A program made the position numbers and the translations under genes. The notes beneath the pieces are model-generated. The model worked only from the letters and a program-made list of their open reading frames with translations, had not been told where the DNA came from and made no database searches. A stretch of 18,142 bases of DNA, from positions 1-18,142 of the forward strand of contig CANGWP010000034.1 of assembly GCA_947457605.1 (NCBI GenBank). Direction: 5' to 3'. This stretch comes from Bdellovibrionales bacterium. Its GTDB lineage: Bacteria; Bdellovibrionota; UBA1018; CAIMNF01. Shown here in pieces: positions 1 to 6,597 of this stretch (positions within the stretch are counted from its first letter, which is position 1; the number at the start of each line of letters is the position of its first letter).

Positions 1-958
1 GTTTTGGAGCGGTTCGAGCGGATTCCTTTTTGCAGGTATCGCCCCCCAAGGGGGTGCTGCAGTATTCAGACGCGGAGTTTGCAGGATTTTCATTCTTATT
101 TTGTTTTTGATTTTTTGGAAGAAGAGAGTTTGATCCTGATTTTGCGAAAAACTGGCTGTCGATCGAATAGTGTGCCCGCAAATCCCAATTGAGGATGAAG
201 CCTGCATTGATCTTCACGGTAAGGAAACCAAAAAAAGGCCCGAAAGAGGTAAATGCGGCCCCCCCCGGCAATTGATCTATCGACCTTTTCAGGTTTGTCA
301 GCTGCGTGGATGCTCCTTTGCTATCCTTTGGCTTCAGAGACTTCGGGCCAAACTCGTCGTGGTTGGTTTCTGTGCCGACGCTCAAACCTGGTAAGATCTG
401 ACCGGTGATTGCGCTCAGGGGCGCTGCCATGACGGCGGGTCCCTCGCGTATGAGATGCGCAACATTGATTCCGGCTGCCTTGACCACCAGGCTGATCCCG
501 TGGATGCCATCGGGGTTTGACTGAGCCGTCAATGGGATCGCATCTTTGCTCATACCCATGAGCACTTCGACGGAAACCACGGGTACGGATTTACCGAATA
601 CGATTGCATTCAATTGGTAACTTGGTTCGATGCCATAGTCTGCGATGTTTGAATAGGAGTTGTTTTCCGGTTCGCTACAGCTAAACGCCGGGGCATGGAT
701 TCGACCTAAATCGGCGTGTCCACTCAAACCGAATTTTGGCCCTCCCACGGTGAAGTTCATCTGCTGCACGTACTGGTTGACGGCATTGTTTACCTGGTTT
801 TCGATCTTATTGACGCAGGCTTTTGCCCCCTTCAGCATGCGATCGGTGATTCCATAACAATCAAGCTGGATGTTTTCTCCGCTGTCGGCGCGCGCAAGGA
901 GGCTTGTGCTCAGAAAGAAGAGAAGCACAGTGATGCCCGGTTTGATTGAGAGTTTCAT
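1..958 (-). CDS. Secreted Cys-containing protein of unknown function, 3' end outside window (partial)
   Basis: Reading the minus strand from the ATG at 958 gives 319 codons with no stop up to the left edge, so the C-terminus is missing. I do not recognise the family. Residues 1-24 look like a signal peptide: Lys near the start, a hydrophobic core (VLLFFLSTSLLA), then a probable cleavage site around ARA-DS. The mature part has Cys at 34, 48, 94, 300 and 309, compatible with periplasmic disulfides. Residues about 110-265 are rich in beta-type sequence; residues 275-319 are a Lys/Asn/Ser-rich low-complexity stretch with two of the cysteines. The start is 3 bp after the stop of the upstream papain-like protease gene, so the two are almost certainly co-transcribed and probably coupled. 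An 8-base G run and a 7-base T run lie inside the gene. A role as partner or substrate of the protease is only inference. Confidence 0.8.
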   Translation of the reverse strand, partial: MKLSIKPGITVLLFFLSTSLLARADSGENIQLDCYGITDRMLKGAKACVNKIENQVNNAVNQYVQQMNFTVGGPKFGLSGHADLGRIHAPAFSCSEPENNSYSNIADYGIEPSYQLNAIVFGKSVPVVSVEVLMGMSKDAIPLTAQSNPDGIHGISLVVKAAGINVAHLIREGPAVMAAPLSAITGQILPGLSVGTETNHDEFGPKSLKPKDSKGASTQLTNLKRSIDQLPGGAAFTSFGPFFGFLTVKINAGFILNWDLRAHYSIDSQFFAKSGSNSLLPKNQKQNKNENPANSASEYCSTPLGGDTCKKESARTAPK

Positions 959-961
959 AGG

Positions 962-2833
962 TTAATCGACATTAAATAGGGTGTAGTCAAACATCACTTT
1001 GAAAAGCTGATCCTCCGTAAATACCTTGTCCCCGTTTTCGAGTACCTCATACCCCTGATCTCTCAGTGAATTGATACTCGTGGAATTGGGTAGCCCATGG
1101 CTGTTCCGAAGGTAGAATCTCATTTTCCCATTGGATTCTTGTCGATAGCCATAAATAAACTCCGCATGGGGTCCGCATTCGGCAGCATTTTTTGGTTTGG
1201 TTTGGGTGGGATTTTCATAATAGTGCAGGCATAGCCCTACAGACACCGGGATTTTGTTATAAATTTGGGTGATGAGGTTCGCCTTGAATAAGGTTCTTTT
1301 TTGGGCCATAGTCGGGACACCGTCGGGAACTGTAGGGTTTTCTCCGAAAAAAACGTAAGGATCATTTGAGATGTTTTCATACCCAGCAGCGGTCTCAGAA
1401 CAGGAGACATTTTGTAGAAGGCCTTTTATGTTTTTTGTTTCCGAAAAGGCATGGATAAAGTCAATAATGGGATCAGTGTAAATTGATTGAGCGTTTTCCA
1501 TGGTAATCAGCCGGGTAAGCGCAATCAGATGATCCCGTGAAAACGGTTCTGGCTCGAAACTTGGTGCCGCTTCCTCCGACCCTTCATCGGAGCGGGGTAG
1601 TCTCCGAGTGGAATACGCGCTGCCCATTACACTTGAACGCGCCTCCGGGCTCAATTTGCTAAGTTCAGAGTCACATACGGAAGAGCTCACCGGTGCCTGG
1701 CCATGGTAACACTCATGCTCCCCGATGCAGTCGCGATATTTCCAGATCGACAATTGGGCATCTTTTTCCCTAAGGTTCACCCCAGGTTTGTCACTTACCT
1801 CTTTCGGGTCGTAGGGGAGGTACATATCCCCGCCTAATGCTGGAAAACAGGAGTCCACTCGATCGAATTTATCGCCTACAACTGGATGTGGACGATTGTG
1901 GCCTTTTGGTATTTGCCTCCATTTCACTTGCCCTTCTTGTAGGAGTTGGATGATTTGTCTACAAGCACTTGTTGTCGTGAAGGCCGGGTGGTGCAAAATG
2001 AACGGATCTTCTCGCGTCCCATCAGCTTTTCTGTGGTATTTCCCGTTTGTTGCATAATCCAGCGCTGTGAAGCCTCGCGCTTGCTTCATCATGTCGCTTC
2101 GACAAGCATTAAATTTTAAGGAGGTGTAATTAGCGATTTGCCAAGGATTGCCGTCACCTTCATGTCCCGTCGCAGGATCTCTCTTGGGATATTTTGTAAG
2201 GACTTTTTCCAAGTCATCGTATCGAGTGACCAAGTAGGGCTGATAGTTCGGATACAACGCTTCGGGGAGAACGAGCGTAGAGGGAAGAGTGGGCAGGGTT
2301 TGGGGATTATTGTCTTTTCCGTACTGCGGATTCACTATTTCACCTTTTAGGGCATAAAAGGCCTTACAGGCGCTAAAACCTTTGGTGGCTAAATCCCCTA
2401 CACCGGACAAATATTCTGACATGCTACCCTTGTCACACCGCTGAGAAGCCACCGATCTCTGTACGCCGTATCCCCGAAGAAGTGCCTTTTTTTGCGCCTT
2501 TGTGTACAGTTGAAGCAAGGTGTCTTCCCACTCTGGGCCAACATGACGATTTCCCTGGTACGTTACAAAGGCCCAAGCAGCCAACCGCATAGGGCTTGTG
2601 ACCCAATCCGCAAGCGAAGGATCTTTCTTTCTGAGTATGGCATCAATCACCGGAACAAGGGCCTGTGCAAAGCAAGTGTTGTCCTGACGTTGATTAAACA
2701 CCGGATACTGCTTGGTCGAGGGGTCGAACATGGGAATGATGTGTTCAGACTGGGCATGAGCAAAGAATGGATTCGTGAGGGCTATTGCCATCGAAATCAG
2801 GGTGCTGTGGATGTACCTTCTCCAATGGGACAT
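962..2833 (-). CDS. Exported papain-like (C1-type) cysteine protease homologue
   Basis: About 623 residues from the ATG at 2833. That start gives a clean signal peptide (MSHWRRYIHS, then a hydrophobic run, cleavage near AHA-Q at 27-28). An in-frame GTG at 2977 would add 48 hydrophilic residues ahead of it and is less likely. The papain catalytic set can be read: Gln48 six residues before Cys54 (QRQDNTCFAQA), as in papain Gln19/Cys25; His556 in GPHAEFIYGY; Asn577 in LRNSHG. The segment before the His (KIPVSVGLCLHYYE) also has the papain pattern. About 500 residues separate Cys from His, far more than in papain (about 134), so a large Cys-containing insertion or extra domain sits between them. 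The product is probably periplasmic or secreted. The following secreted-protein gene starts 3 bp downstream. Substrate unknown; an inactive or structural C1-like fold is possible, but all four key residues are present. Confidence 0.75.
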   Translation of the reverse strand: MSHWRRYIHSTLISMAIALTNPFFAHAQSEHIIPMFDPSTKQYPVFNQRQDNTCFAQALVPVIDAILRKKDPSLADWVTSPMRLAAWAFVTYQGNRHVGPEWEDTLLQLYTKAQKKALLRGYGVQRSVASQRCDKGSMSEYLSGVGDLATKGFSACKAFYALKGEIVNPQYGKDNNPQTLPTLPSTLVLPEALYPNYQPYLVTRYDDLEKVLTKYPKRDPATGHEGDGNPWQIANYTSLKFNACRSDMMKQARGFTALDYATNGKYHRKADGTREDPFILHHPAFTTTSACRQIIQLLQEGQVKWRQIPKGHNRPHPVVGDKFDRVDSCFPALGGDMYLPYDPKEVSDKPGVNLREKDAQLSIWKYRDCIGEHECYHGQAPVSSSVCDSELSKLSPEARSSVMGSAYSTRRLPRSDEGSEEAAPSFEPEPFSRDHLIALTRLITMENAQSIYTDPIIDFIHAFSETKNIKGLLQNVSCSETAAGYENISNDPYVFFGENPTVPDGVPTMAQKRTLFKANLITQIYNKIPVSVGLCLHYYENPTQTKPKNAAECGPHAEFIYGYRQESNGKMRFYLRNSHGLPNSTSINSLRDQGYEVLENGDKVFTEDQLFKVMFDYTLFNVD

Positions 2834-3091
2834 GCTTTTCTGATCGGTCGGAATCACGGTATTCTTAAGTTGCCTTTTGAGGCTGCACAAATGACCGGCT
2901 CGAGCTTTCGCTGTAGTGTAGGTGTCTTTCTTTTGTCGGTTTGCATGGCCCATCAACTGCCGGAGATGTTTTCTCACATTTATAAAGATATCAGGACGGA
3001 TAGGTTGATCACAGATGTGTCATCTTTACACTCCTGGTTCAAATAGGACACACCTTGACTTATCCTGTGGAGAAACAAGAGGCAGATTTCA

Positions 3092-3199
3092 CGATGGGCT
3101 CCTGCCCATCGCCCTTCGGGCAGCGCACGCGCTGTGCAATGGGGCCCTCCTGGCCAATTGTGAACTGACTTGGGCTCGCTGCCGCGGCTCGCGCGGCAG
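3092..3199. other. Cluster of hairpins in non-coding DNA (possible ncRNA or palindromic repeat element)
   Basis: The interval 2834-3230 holds no convincing gene, but this GC-rich part is packed with inverted repeats: an 8-bp perfect stem at 3092-3099/3104-3111 (loop TCCT); 4 bp at 3111-3114/3118-3121; 5 bp at 3121-3125/3130-3134; a bulged stem 3137-3140 plus 3143-3146 with 3152-3155 plus 3157-3160; and an 8-bp perfect stem at 3179-3186/3192-3199. It lies between the tRNA-fMet terminator and the protease gene. It could be a structured RNA, the protease leader, or a mobile palindromic repeat. No second copy is visible in the window. The rest of 2834-3091 shows only a weak -10-like TATAAA at 2979-2984 on the minus strand without a good -35. 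Confidence 0.4.
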
Positions 3200-3230
3200 T
3201 TCTGCATTCCGACCCCATAACAAACGCAAT

Positions 3231-3264
3231 AAAAAAGCCCCAGTCTTGCGACTGAGGCTTTTTT
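3231..3264 (-). terminator. Rho-independent terminator of tRNA-fMet (bidirectional)
   Basis: A 9-bp stem (3237-3245 with 3250-3258, one G-T wobble, 4-base loop) is flanked by six A on one side and six T on the other, so it can act on both strands. It begins 9 bases past the 3' end of the tRNA on the minus strand and is the obvious terminator for it. Confidence 0.85.
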
Positions 3265-3272
3265 ATCTGAAT

Positions 3273-3349
<77 letters not shown>

Positions 3350-3380
3350 ATAGAACTTTTGGTATGTAACCGAGGTTGTA

Positions 3381-3409
3381 AGGCTAATCGGGTGGGGTGG
3401 CAAAGTCAA
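3381..3409 (-). promoter_or_regulatory. Probable sigma70-type promoter of tRNA-fMet
   Basis: On the minus strand TTGACT (3409-3404) is separated by 17 bases from TAGCCT (3386-3381). The predicted transcription start is about 25 bases before the mature tRNA 5' end. The -35 is near consensus and the -10 is weak (3 of 6). The position fits, but there is no experimental support. Confidence 0.5.
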
Positions 3410-3608
3410 TGGAATCCTACGGTTTGTGCGATAACGGGAGTTTGACCATTCAATGAAAACAAATCAGAGTATATCCGACCAAATCCCCTTGCTATGCTTG
3501 AATTAATATGTAACTGTTATGGAAGATTACAGTATTCAGTTCACGTCCGGGTTCGCGTCACGCTATCTCCGATACAAGATTGAGTCCTGGTTCGAGAGTG
3601 CCTGAAGG

Positions 3609-3633
3609 CTGCATTTGCAAAGGGCGAATGCGG
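3609..3633 (+). promoter_or_regulatory. Leader hairpin upstream of the RRM gene
   Basis: The 260 bases between the tRNA promoter and the RRM gene (3410-3671) carry no gene. Within them a 7-bp stem (3609-3615 with 3627-3633, one G-T wobble, 11-base loop) ends 23 bases before the AGGAG ribosome binding site at 3657-3661. A structured leader would suit a gene controlled after transcription, for example by temperature or by its own RNA-binding product, but this is inference. I could not find a convincing -10/-35 pair in the interval. Confidence 0.25.
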
Positions 3634-3671
3634 TGGTTTGATGGCCAATTTTATATAGGAGTAGCCCAAAC

Positions 3672-4064
3672 ATGGGAAAACGTATTTTCGTGGGGAATCT
3701 TCCCTTTTCTGCAACCGATCAAGTTCTTTTGGACACTTTCGCACAATATGGAAATGTTGAGTCCGCAAAAGTGATCACTGACCGTGCAACCGGTCGTTCA
3801 AAAGGCTTTGGATTCGTAGAGATGGCAACCGATGCGGAAGCCGTAACTGCGATCGAAAAACTGAATGGTGCAGAATACGAAGGTCGTACGATCACTGTAA
3901 ATGAAGCCCGCGAAATGCAGCCTCGTGAAGGCGGCGGTGGCGGCGGCGGTCGTGGACGTCCTGGCGGCGGTGGCGGCGGATACCGTGGCGGCGGAGGCGG
4001 CGGCGGTGGATATCGTGGTGGCGATCGCGGCGGACGCAGCGGTGGCGGCGGATATCGCGATTGA
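3672..4064 (+). CDS. RRM-domain RNA-binding protein with glycine-rich RGG-like tail
   Basis: 130 residues. Residues 3-82 form one RNA recognition motif: RNP2 is RIFVGNL (4-10) and RNP1 is KGFGFVEM (44-51), with the aromatic residues that stack on RNA bases present (Phe6, Phe46, Phe48). From residue 87 the protein is almost all glycine, with repeated YRGG, RGRPGG and DRGG units ending GGGGYRD. This matches the small glycine-rich RNA-binding proteins known from cyanobacteria and many other bacteria and from plants, where the class is often cold-induced. It probably binds single-stranded RNA in the cytoplasm as a chaperone or stability factor. The start is supported by AGGAG at 3657-3661 with 10-base spacing. 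It is monocistronic, ending at the shared terminator at 4089-4119. Its RNA targets cannot be read from sequence. Confidence 0.93.
   Translation: MGKRIFVGNLPFSATDQVLLDTFAQYGNVESAKVITDRATGRSKGFGFVEMATDAEAVTAIEKLNGAEYEGRTITVNEAREMQPREGGGGGGGRGRPGGGGGGYRGGGGGGGGYRGGDRGGRSGGGGYRD
3930..4061 (+). repeat. GGN low-complexity repeat encoding the Gly-rich tail
   Basis: A stretch of GGC/GGT/GGA codons interrupted by CGT and TAC/TAT forms imperfect repeats of the unit GGGGYRGG. Such tracts can expand or contract by recombination or slippage, so tail length may differ between strains. On the opposite strand it produces an artificial proline/arginine-rich reading frame that is not a gene. Confidence 0.8.
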
Positions 4065-4088
4065 TTTTTAGCGAGTTTGATCAAAAGG

Positions 4089-4119
4089 GCCTCACTGGAG
4101 CACCAGTGGGGCTTTTTTT
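4089..4119. terminator. Bidirectional terminator between the RRM gene and rluB
   Basis: A 10-bp stem (4089-4098 with 4103-4112, one G-T wobble, loop AGCA) is followed by seven T (4113-4119) and preceded by a short A run (4083-4086). It sits 25 bases past the RRM stop on the plus strand and 27 bases past the rluB stop on the minus strand, so it serves both convergent genes. The plus-strand version has the stronger T tract. Confidence 0.85.
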
Positions 4120-4145
4120 ATGGTGTGACTTGGATCCGGCTCCGT

Positions 4146-5072
4146 TTAGGCTTTCTTAAAGCGAATGGCAGTTCTTGGTCTTTGCTTACCGGAGGCAGTG
4201 CTGGAATCCTTCTTGTCGACAAAAACCCCGGATTTTCCATGTTTTTTACGGGCCAAATCGCGCTCCACCAATTTCTCGGTGACCACTTTTGTTTCCACAC
4301 CCTTTGCGCCCACGAGGTTTGAGATCTTCTTTTTCGCGAGATCCGGCTGAGTGAGAAGGGCTTCCACAGAGGATGCTTCCAGTTTCTTGATTCCGCCCGG
4401 TGGGAGCTTTTCAGCTGAAATGTGGCCAATTGCAACCCTTGCGACCTTCTCCGGGATGAAGCCTTTATTTTCAAAATACTTTTTCACATCAATGGCGCCC
4501 ATCCCTTGAAACGAGATTTCAATGAGCGCGTTCTTTGCGTACGTATCTACAATGCGCACATGGTAGGGAACCATGGAGCGATTCTCCATGCGTCCGCCAC
4601 GTGCGAGTCGCAGCATTTCATCCTGGGAGGGCACCCGGTGGACCTTGACATGATACCTGCGAATGATCTCGGTTGACTTCAGAATCTTCTGGGTAAGGTC
4701 CCCATCATTGGTGAGGAGGATCGCCCCCTCGCCGTTGTAGTCCATGCGCCCCACGGGAAACACGCGCTCTTTGATGCGGCCGATAAAGTCCTTCAGGGTT
4801 GAGCGCCCCTCTTCATCCTCATTTGCCATCGCGATGACTTGCTTTGGCTTGTAGATGAGATAATACACCTTGTTTGCAGGAGCGTGGATCAGCTTCCCGT
4901 TCACTTTGATGGCGTCTTTTCCGAAAATTGCCTTGTCTCCGAGTGCTGCCACTTTCCCGTTTACGGTAACCGAGCCCTCCCGTATCAGGTCTTCTGCGTC
5001 CCTTCGGGAGGCGATTCCAGCTTGTGCGATGATTTTTTGAAGGCGTTCTGCGCCTTTTTCAGTTGATGACAT
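4146..5072 (-). CDS. rluB: RsuA/RluB-family pseudouridine synthase
   Basis: 308 residues from the ATG at 5072. An ATG at 5123 would add 17 residues, but it overlaps the -10 box of the best promoter, so the inner start is preferred. Residues 8-60 are an S4 RNA-binding domain (RLQKIIAQAGIASRRDAEDL). The catalytic domain follows, with YYLIYKP (70-76) and the active-site Asp111 in GRMDYNGEGAILLTNDGD. The enzyme isomerises a uridine in rRNA, probably in 23S as RluB does. The motif usually read as EGRNRQVRRM is here SFQGMGAIDVKKYF (187-200), which lacks the usual RQ, so the exact target is uncertain. The last 70 residues are a Lys/Arg-rich tail likely to contact RNA. In many bacteria rluB directly follows scpA-scpB; here an oppositely oriented HD-GYP gene separates them. 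Confidence 0.88.
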   Translation of the reverse strand: MSSTEKGAERLQKIIAQAGIASRRDAEDLIREGSVTVNGKVAALGDKAIFGKDAIKVNGKLIHAPANKVYYLIYKPKQVIAMANEDEEGRSTLKDFIGRIKERVFPVGRMDYNGEGAILLTNDGDLTQKILKSTEIIRRYHVKVHRVPSQDEMLRLARGGRMENRSMVPYHVRIVDTYAKNALIEISFQGMGAIDVKKYFENKGFIPEKVARVAIGHISAEKLPPGGIKKLEASSVEALLTQPDLAKKKISNLVGAKGVETKVVTEKLVERDLARKKHGKSGVFVDKKDSSTASGKQRPRTAIRFKKA

Positions 5073-5122
5073 GAGGGTCTTTCCGCTCTGCCTACCCGGC
5101 AGTGCTTGCTTGATTTTTGGCA

Positions 5123-5151
5123 TTTATAGCGCGGAATCCATTTTTTTACAA
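5123..5151 (-). promoter_or_regulatory. Probable promoter of rluB
   Basis: TTGTAA (5151-5146) and TATAAA (5128-5123) on the minus strand, with exactly 17 bases between them. The -10 covers the upstream in-frame ATG at 5123, so transcription would start near 5116 and could not use it. This is the main reason for choosing the ATG at 5072. Confidence 0.5.
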
Positions 5152-5180
5152 GATTTGTCAGGAATTCGAAGCTCCCGGTC

Positions 5181-5208
5181 TTTACAGTTTTTCGATTCGA
5201 GGTAAAAC
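5181..5208 (+). promoter_or_regulatory. Possible promoter of the HD-GYP gene
   Basis: TTTACA (5181-5186), a 16-base spacer, and TAAAAC (5203-5208) on the plus strand, about 25 bases before the GTG start. The -35 is good (5 of 6) and the -10 moderate (4 of 6). It lies within the 160-bp region shared with the divergent rluB promoter. Confidence 0.35.
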
Positions 5209-5216
5209 TAGGAAAA

Positions 5217-5223
5217 GGGGAGA
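5217..5223 (+). promoter_or_regulatory. Ribosome binding site fixing the GTG start of the HD-GYP gene
   Basis: GGGGAGA lies 9 bases before the GTG at 5233. No ATG lies near the receiver-like N-terminus, so this site supports GTG as the start. Confidence 0.6.
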
Positions 5224-5232
5224 TCTCTCGGG

Positions 5233-6597
5233 GTGACCGCCAGAAAAGTTAAAATCCTTGTCGTAATAAGAGACGATTCGTTTCGATCCCGTGTGGTTCA
5301 GATTCTCCGGTTTCGGATCAAAGACTCCAAGGACATCCATGAAATGAGAAGCATTGAAGAGGCGATTGAGCATCTCGAGGCACGGCGGGATGATTATGGT
5401 CTCATCGTTTTCGAATCCCGAGGATCATCGCGCACCTTGCTTCGGGCCATGATTGACCTCGGGCGAGAGGCTGCTGTCATTGTCTGCGGCACGGATGAGC
5501 AGGTCGTATCCGAGTTCAAGGGTTCCGAGGTTCCGGTTGTGTTTCTTTCCATTGATTCCGTGCTGGATCAACTCACAAAGACTGTGAAGTCGCTGGAACT
5601 TTCGGGAAAAATCCCCCTCTTTCAGGAAAACGAGAGCGAGTATCTTGGAATTCGGGTCGACCTTTTGCCGACCTTGGGGCCGCTTGAGGCGAATGTGTAC
5701 ATGTTGATCCTGGATGGTCGGTATGTCCCGATTTTCAAAAAAGGAGATCGGGTCACAATCTCCGACATCAAGCATTTCATTGAAAAAATTCCGGATCAGG
5801 TTTTTTATTTCAGACGGGACGAGTGCAAGGACCTTCTGCAATCCCAAATTCAACGTCTTGAAAGTGCGCTCACCGAGGTCCCTCTTGACTCGCAGAGGGT
5901 AGAGCATGTGATTTCGGAGAATTTCGGAATTGTACGGGATGTGGTGAGCCAGATCGGCTTCACTCCTGAGGCGCAAAGAGTTGCGGTGAATAGCGTGATG
6001 CTCACGATCAAGTTATTGGGCGCGAGTCCAAAACTCAAAACCATTCTTACGGATTTGAAGGAAAAGGAGGGTGGATACATCTCGTCCCACAGCATTTATC
6101 TTGGAAAGGTGGCTTGTGCGCTTGCCCACAAGGTGGGCTGGCGTTCTCAATCCACCTACTTCAAACTCACTCTCGCCGCTTTTTTGCACGACATTTCATT
6201 AAAAGAAGATCGTCTGGCCTTGGTTCGGGATCTGGAGTTGTTTGAAAAGTCGGGGAATGGAGAGCCCGAAGAGATCCGGGAGATCAGGATTCATCCTGCT
6301 CGGGCGGCAGAGTATGCGAGACAGTTCCAGGAGATCCCCTCCGAGGTAGAGCAGATCGTTGCTCAGCACCATGAACGTCCGGATGGAACCGGATTTCCAA
6401 GGGGGCTTGTGGTGCGTTACTTTACTCCCTTGAGTGCTCTTTTTGTCATAGCCCAGGATTTGGTTGTCTTCTTGAACGCCGCGCCTGAGAAGGATCTGTC
6501 GTTTGAGAAATTCTTCGAGGAGAAAGAACTCGACTACAACGTCGGGATCTTTCGAAAGCTCGCCCGCGCAATCAGGACCGACACTACTCTGGTTTGA
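5233..6597 (+). CDS. HD-GYP-type protein with degenerate receiver domain
   Basis: 454 residues, GTG start. Residues 5-120 have the pattern of a response-regulator receiver (KILVVIRDD, then YGLIVFES), but the phospho-acceptor Asp is Glu61, so it is probably a pseudo-receiver. Residues about 135-200 form a small domain (DGRYVPIFKKGDRV) of a type often seen before HD-GYP modules. Residues 270-450 are the HD domain: His286, His319-Asp320 (LHDISL), His354 (IHPARAAEY), His379-His380-Glu381, and DGTGFP (384-389). HD-GYP enzymes hydrolyse cyclic di-GMP. Here the metal ligands are kept, but HDIGK has become HDISL and GYP has become GFP, so activity is likely but unproven. The gene is alone on the plus strand, and its last 14 bases overlap the end of scpB. 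No transmembrane segment is seen, so it should be cytoplasmic. Confidence 0.85.
   Translation: MTARKVKILVVIRDDSFRSRVVQILRFRIKDSKDIHEMRSIEEAIEHLEARRDDYGLIVFESRGSSRTLLRAMIDLGREAAVIVCGTDEQVVSEFKGSEVPVVFLSIDSVLDQLTKTVKSLELSGKIPLFQENESEYLGIRVDLLPTLGPLEANVYMLILDGRYVPIFKKGDRVTISDIKHFIEKIPDQVFYFRRDECKDLLQSQIQRLESALTEVPLDSQRVEHVISENFGIVRDVVSQIGFTPEAQRVAVNSVMLTIKLLGASPKLKTILTDLKEKEGGYISSHSIYLGKVACALAHKVGWRSQSTYFKLTLAAFLHDISLKEDRLALVRDLELFEKSGNGEPEEIREIRIHPARAAEYARQFQEIPSEVEQIVAQHHERPDGTGFPRGLVVRYFTPLSALFVIAQDLVVFLNAAPEKDLSFEKFFEEKELDYNVGIFRKLARAIRTDTTLV

Noticed and set aside
2834..2977. N-terminal extension of the protease starting at a GTG
   Set aside because: It would place 48 hydrophilic residues before a good signal peptide, and a -10-like TATAAA sits right at that GTG. 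Kept as an alternative only.
2979..3007. Possible promoter for the protease gene (TATAAA at 2979-2984)
   Set aside because: No acceptable -35 hexamer is present at 16-18 bases; the -10 alone is too weak to annotate.
2980..3207. 75-residue open frame on the minus strand upstream of the protease
   Set aside because: It covers the hairpin cluster, has no ribosome binding site and no recognisable composition; it is probably chance.
3719..4084. Proline-rich open frame opposite the RRM gene
   Set aside because: It is the antisense of the glycine-codon tract and crosses the RRM domain, which is clearly the real coding strand.
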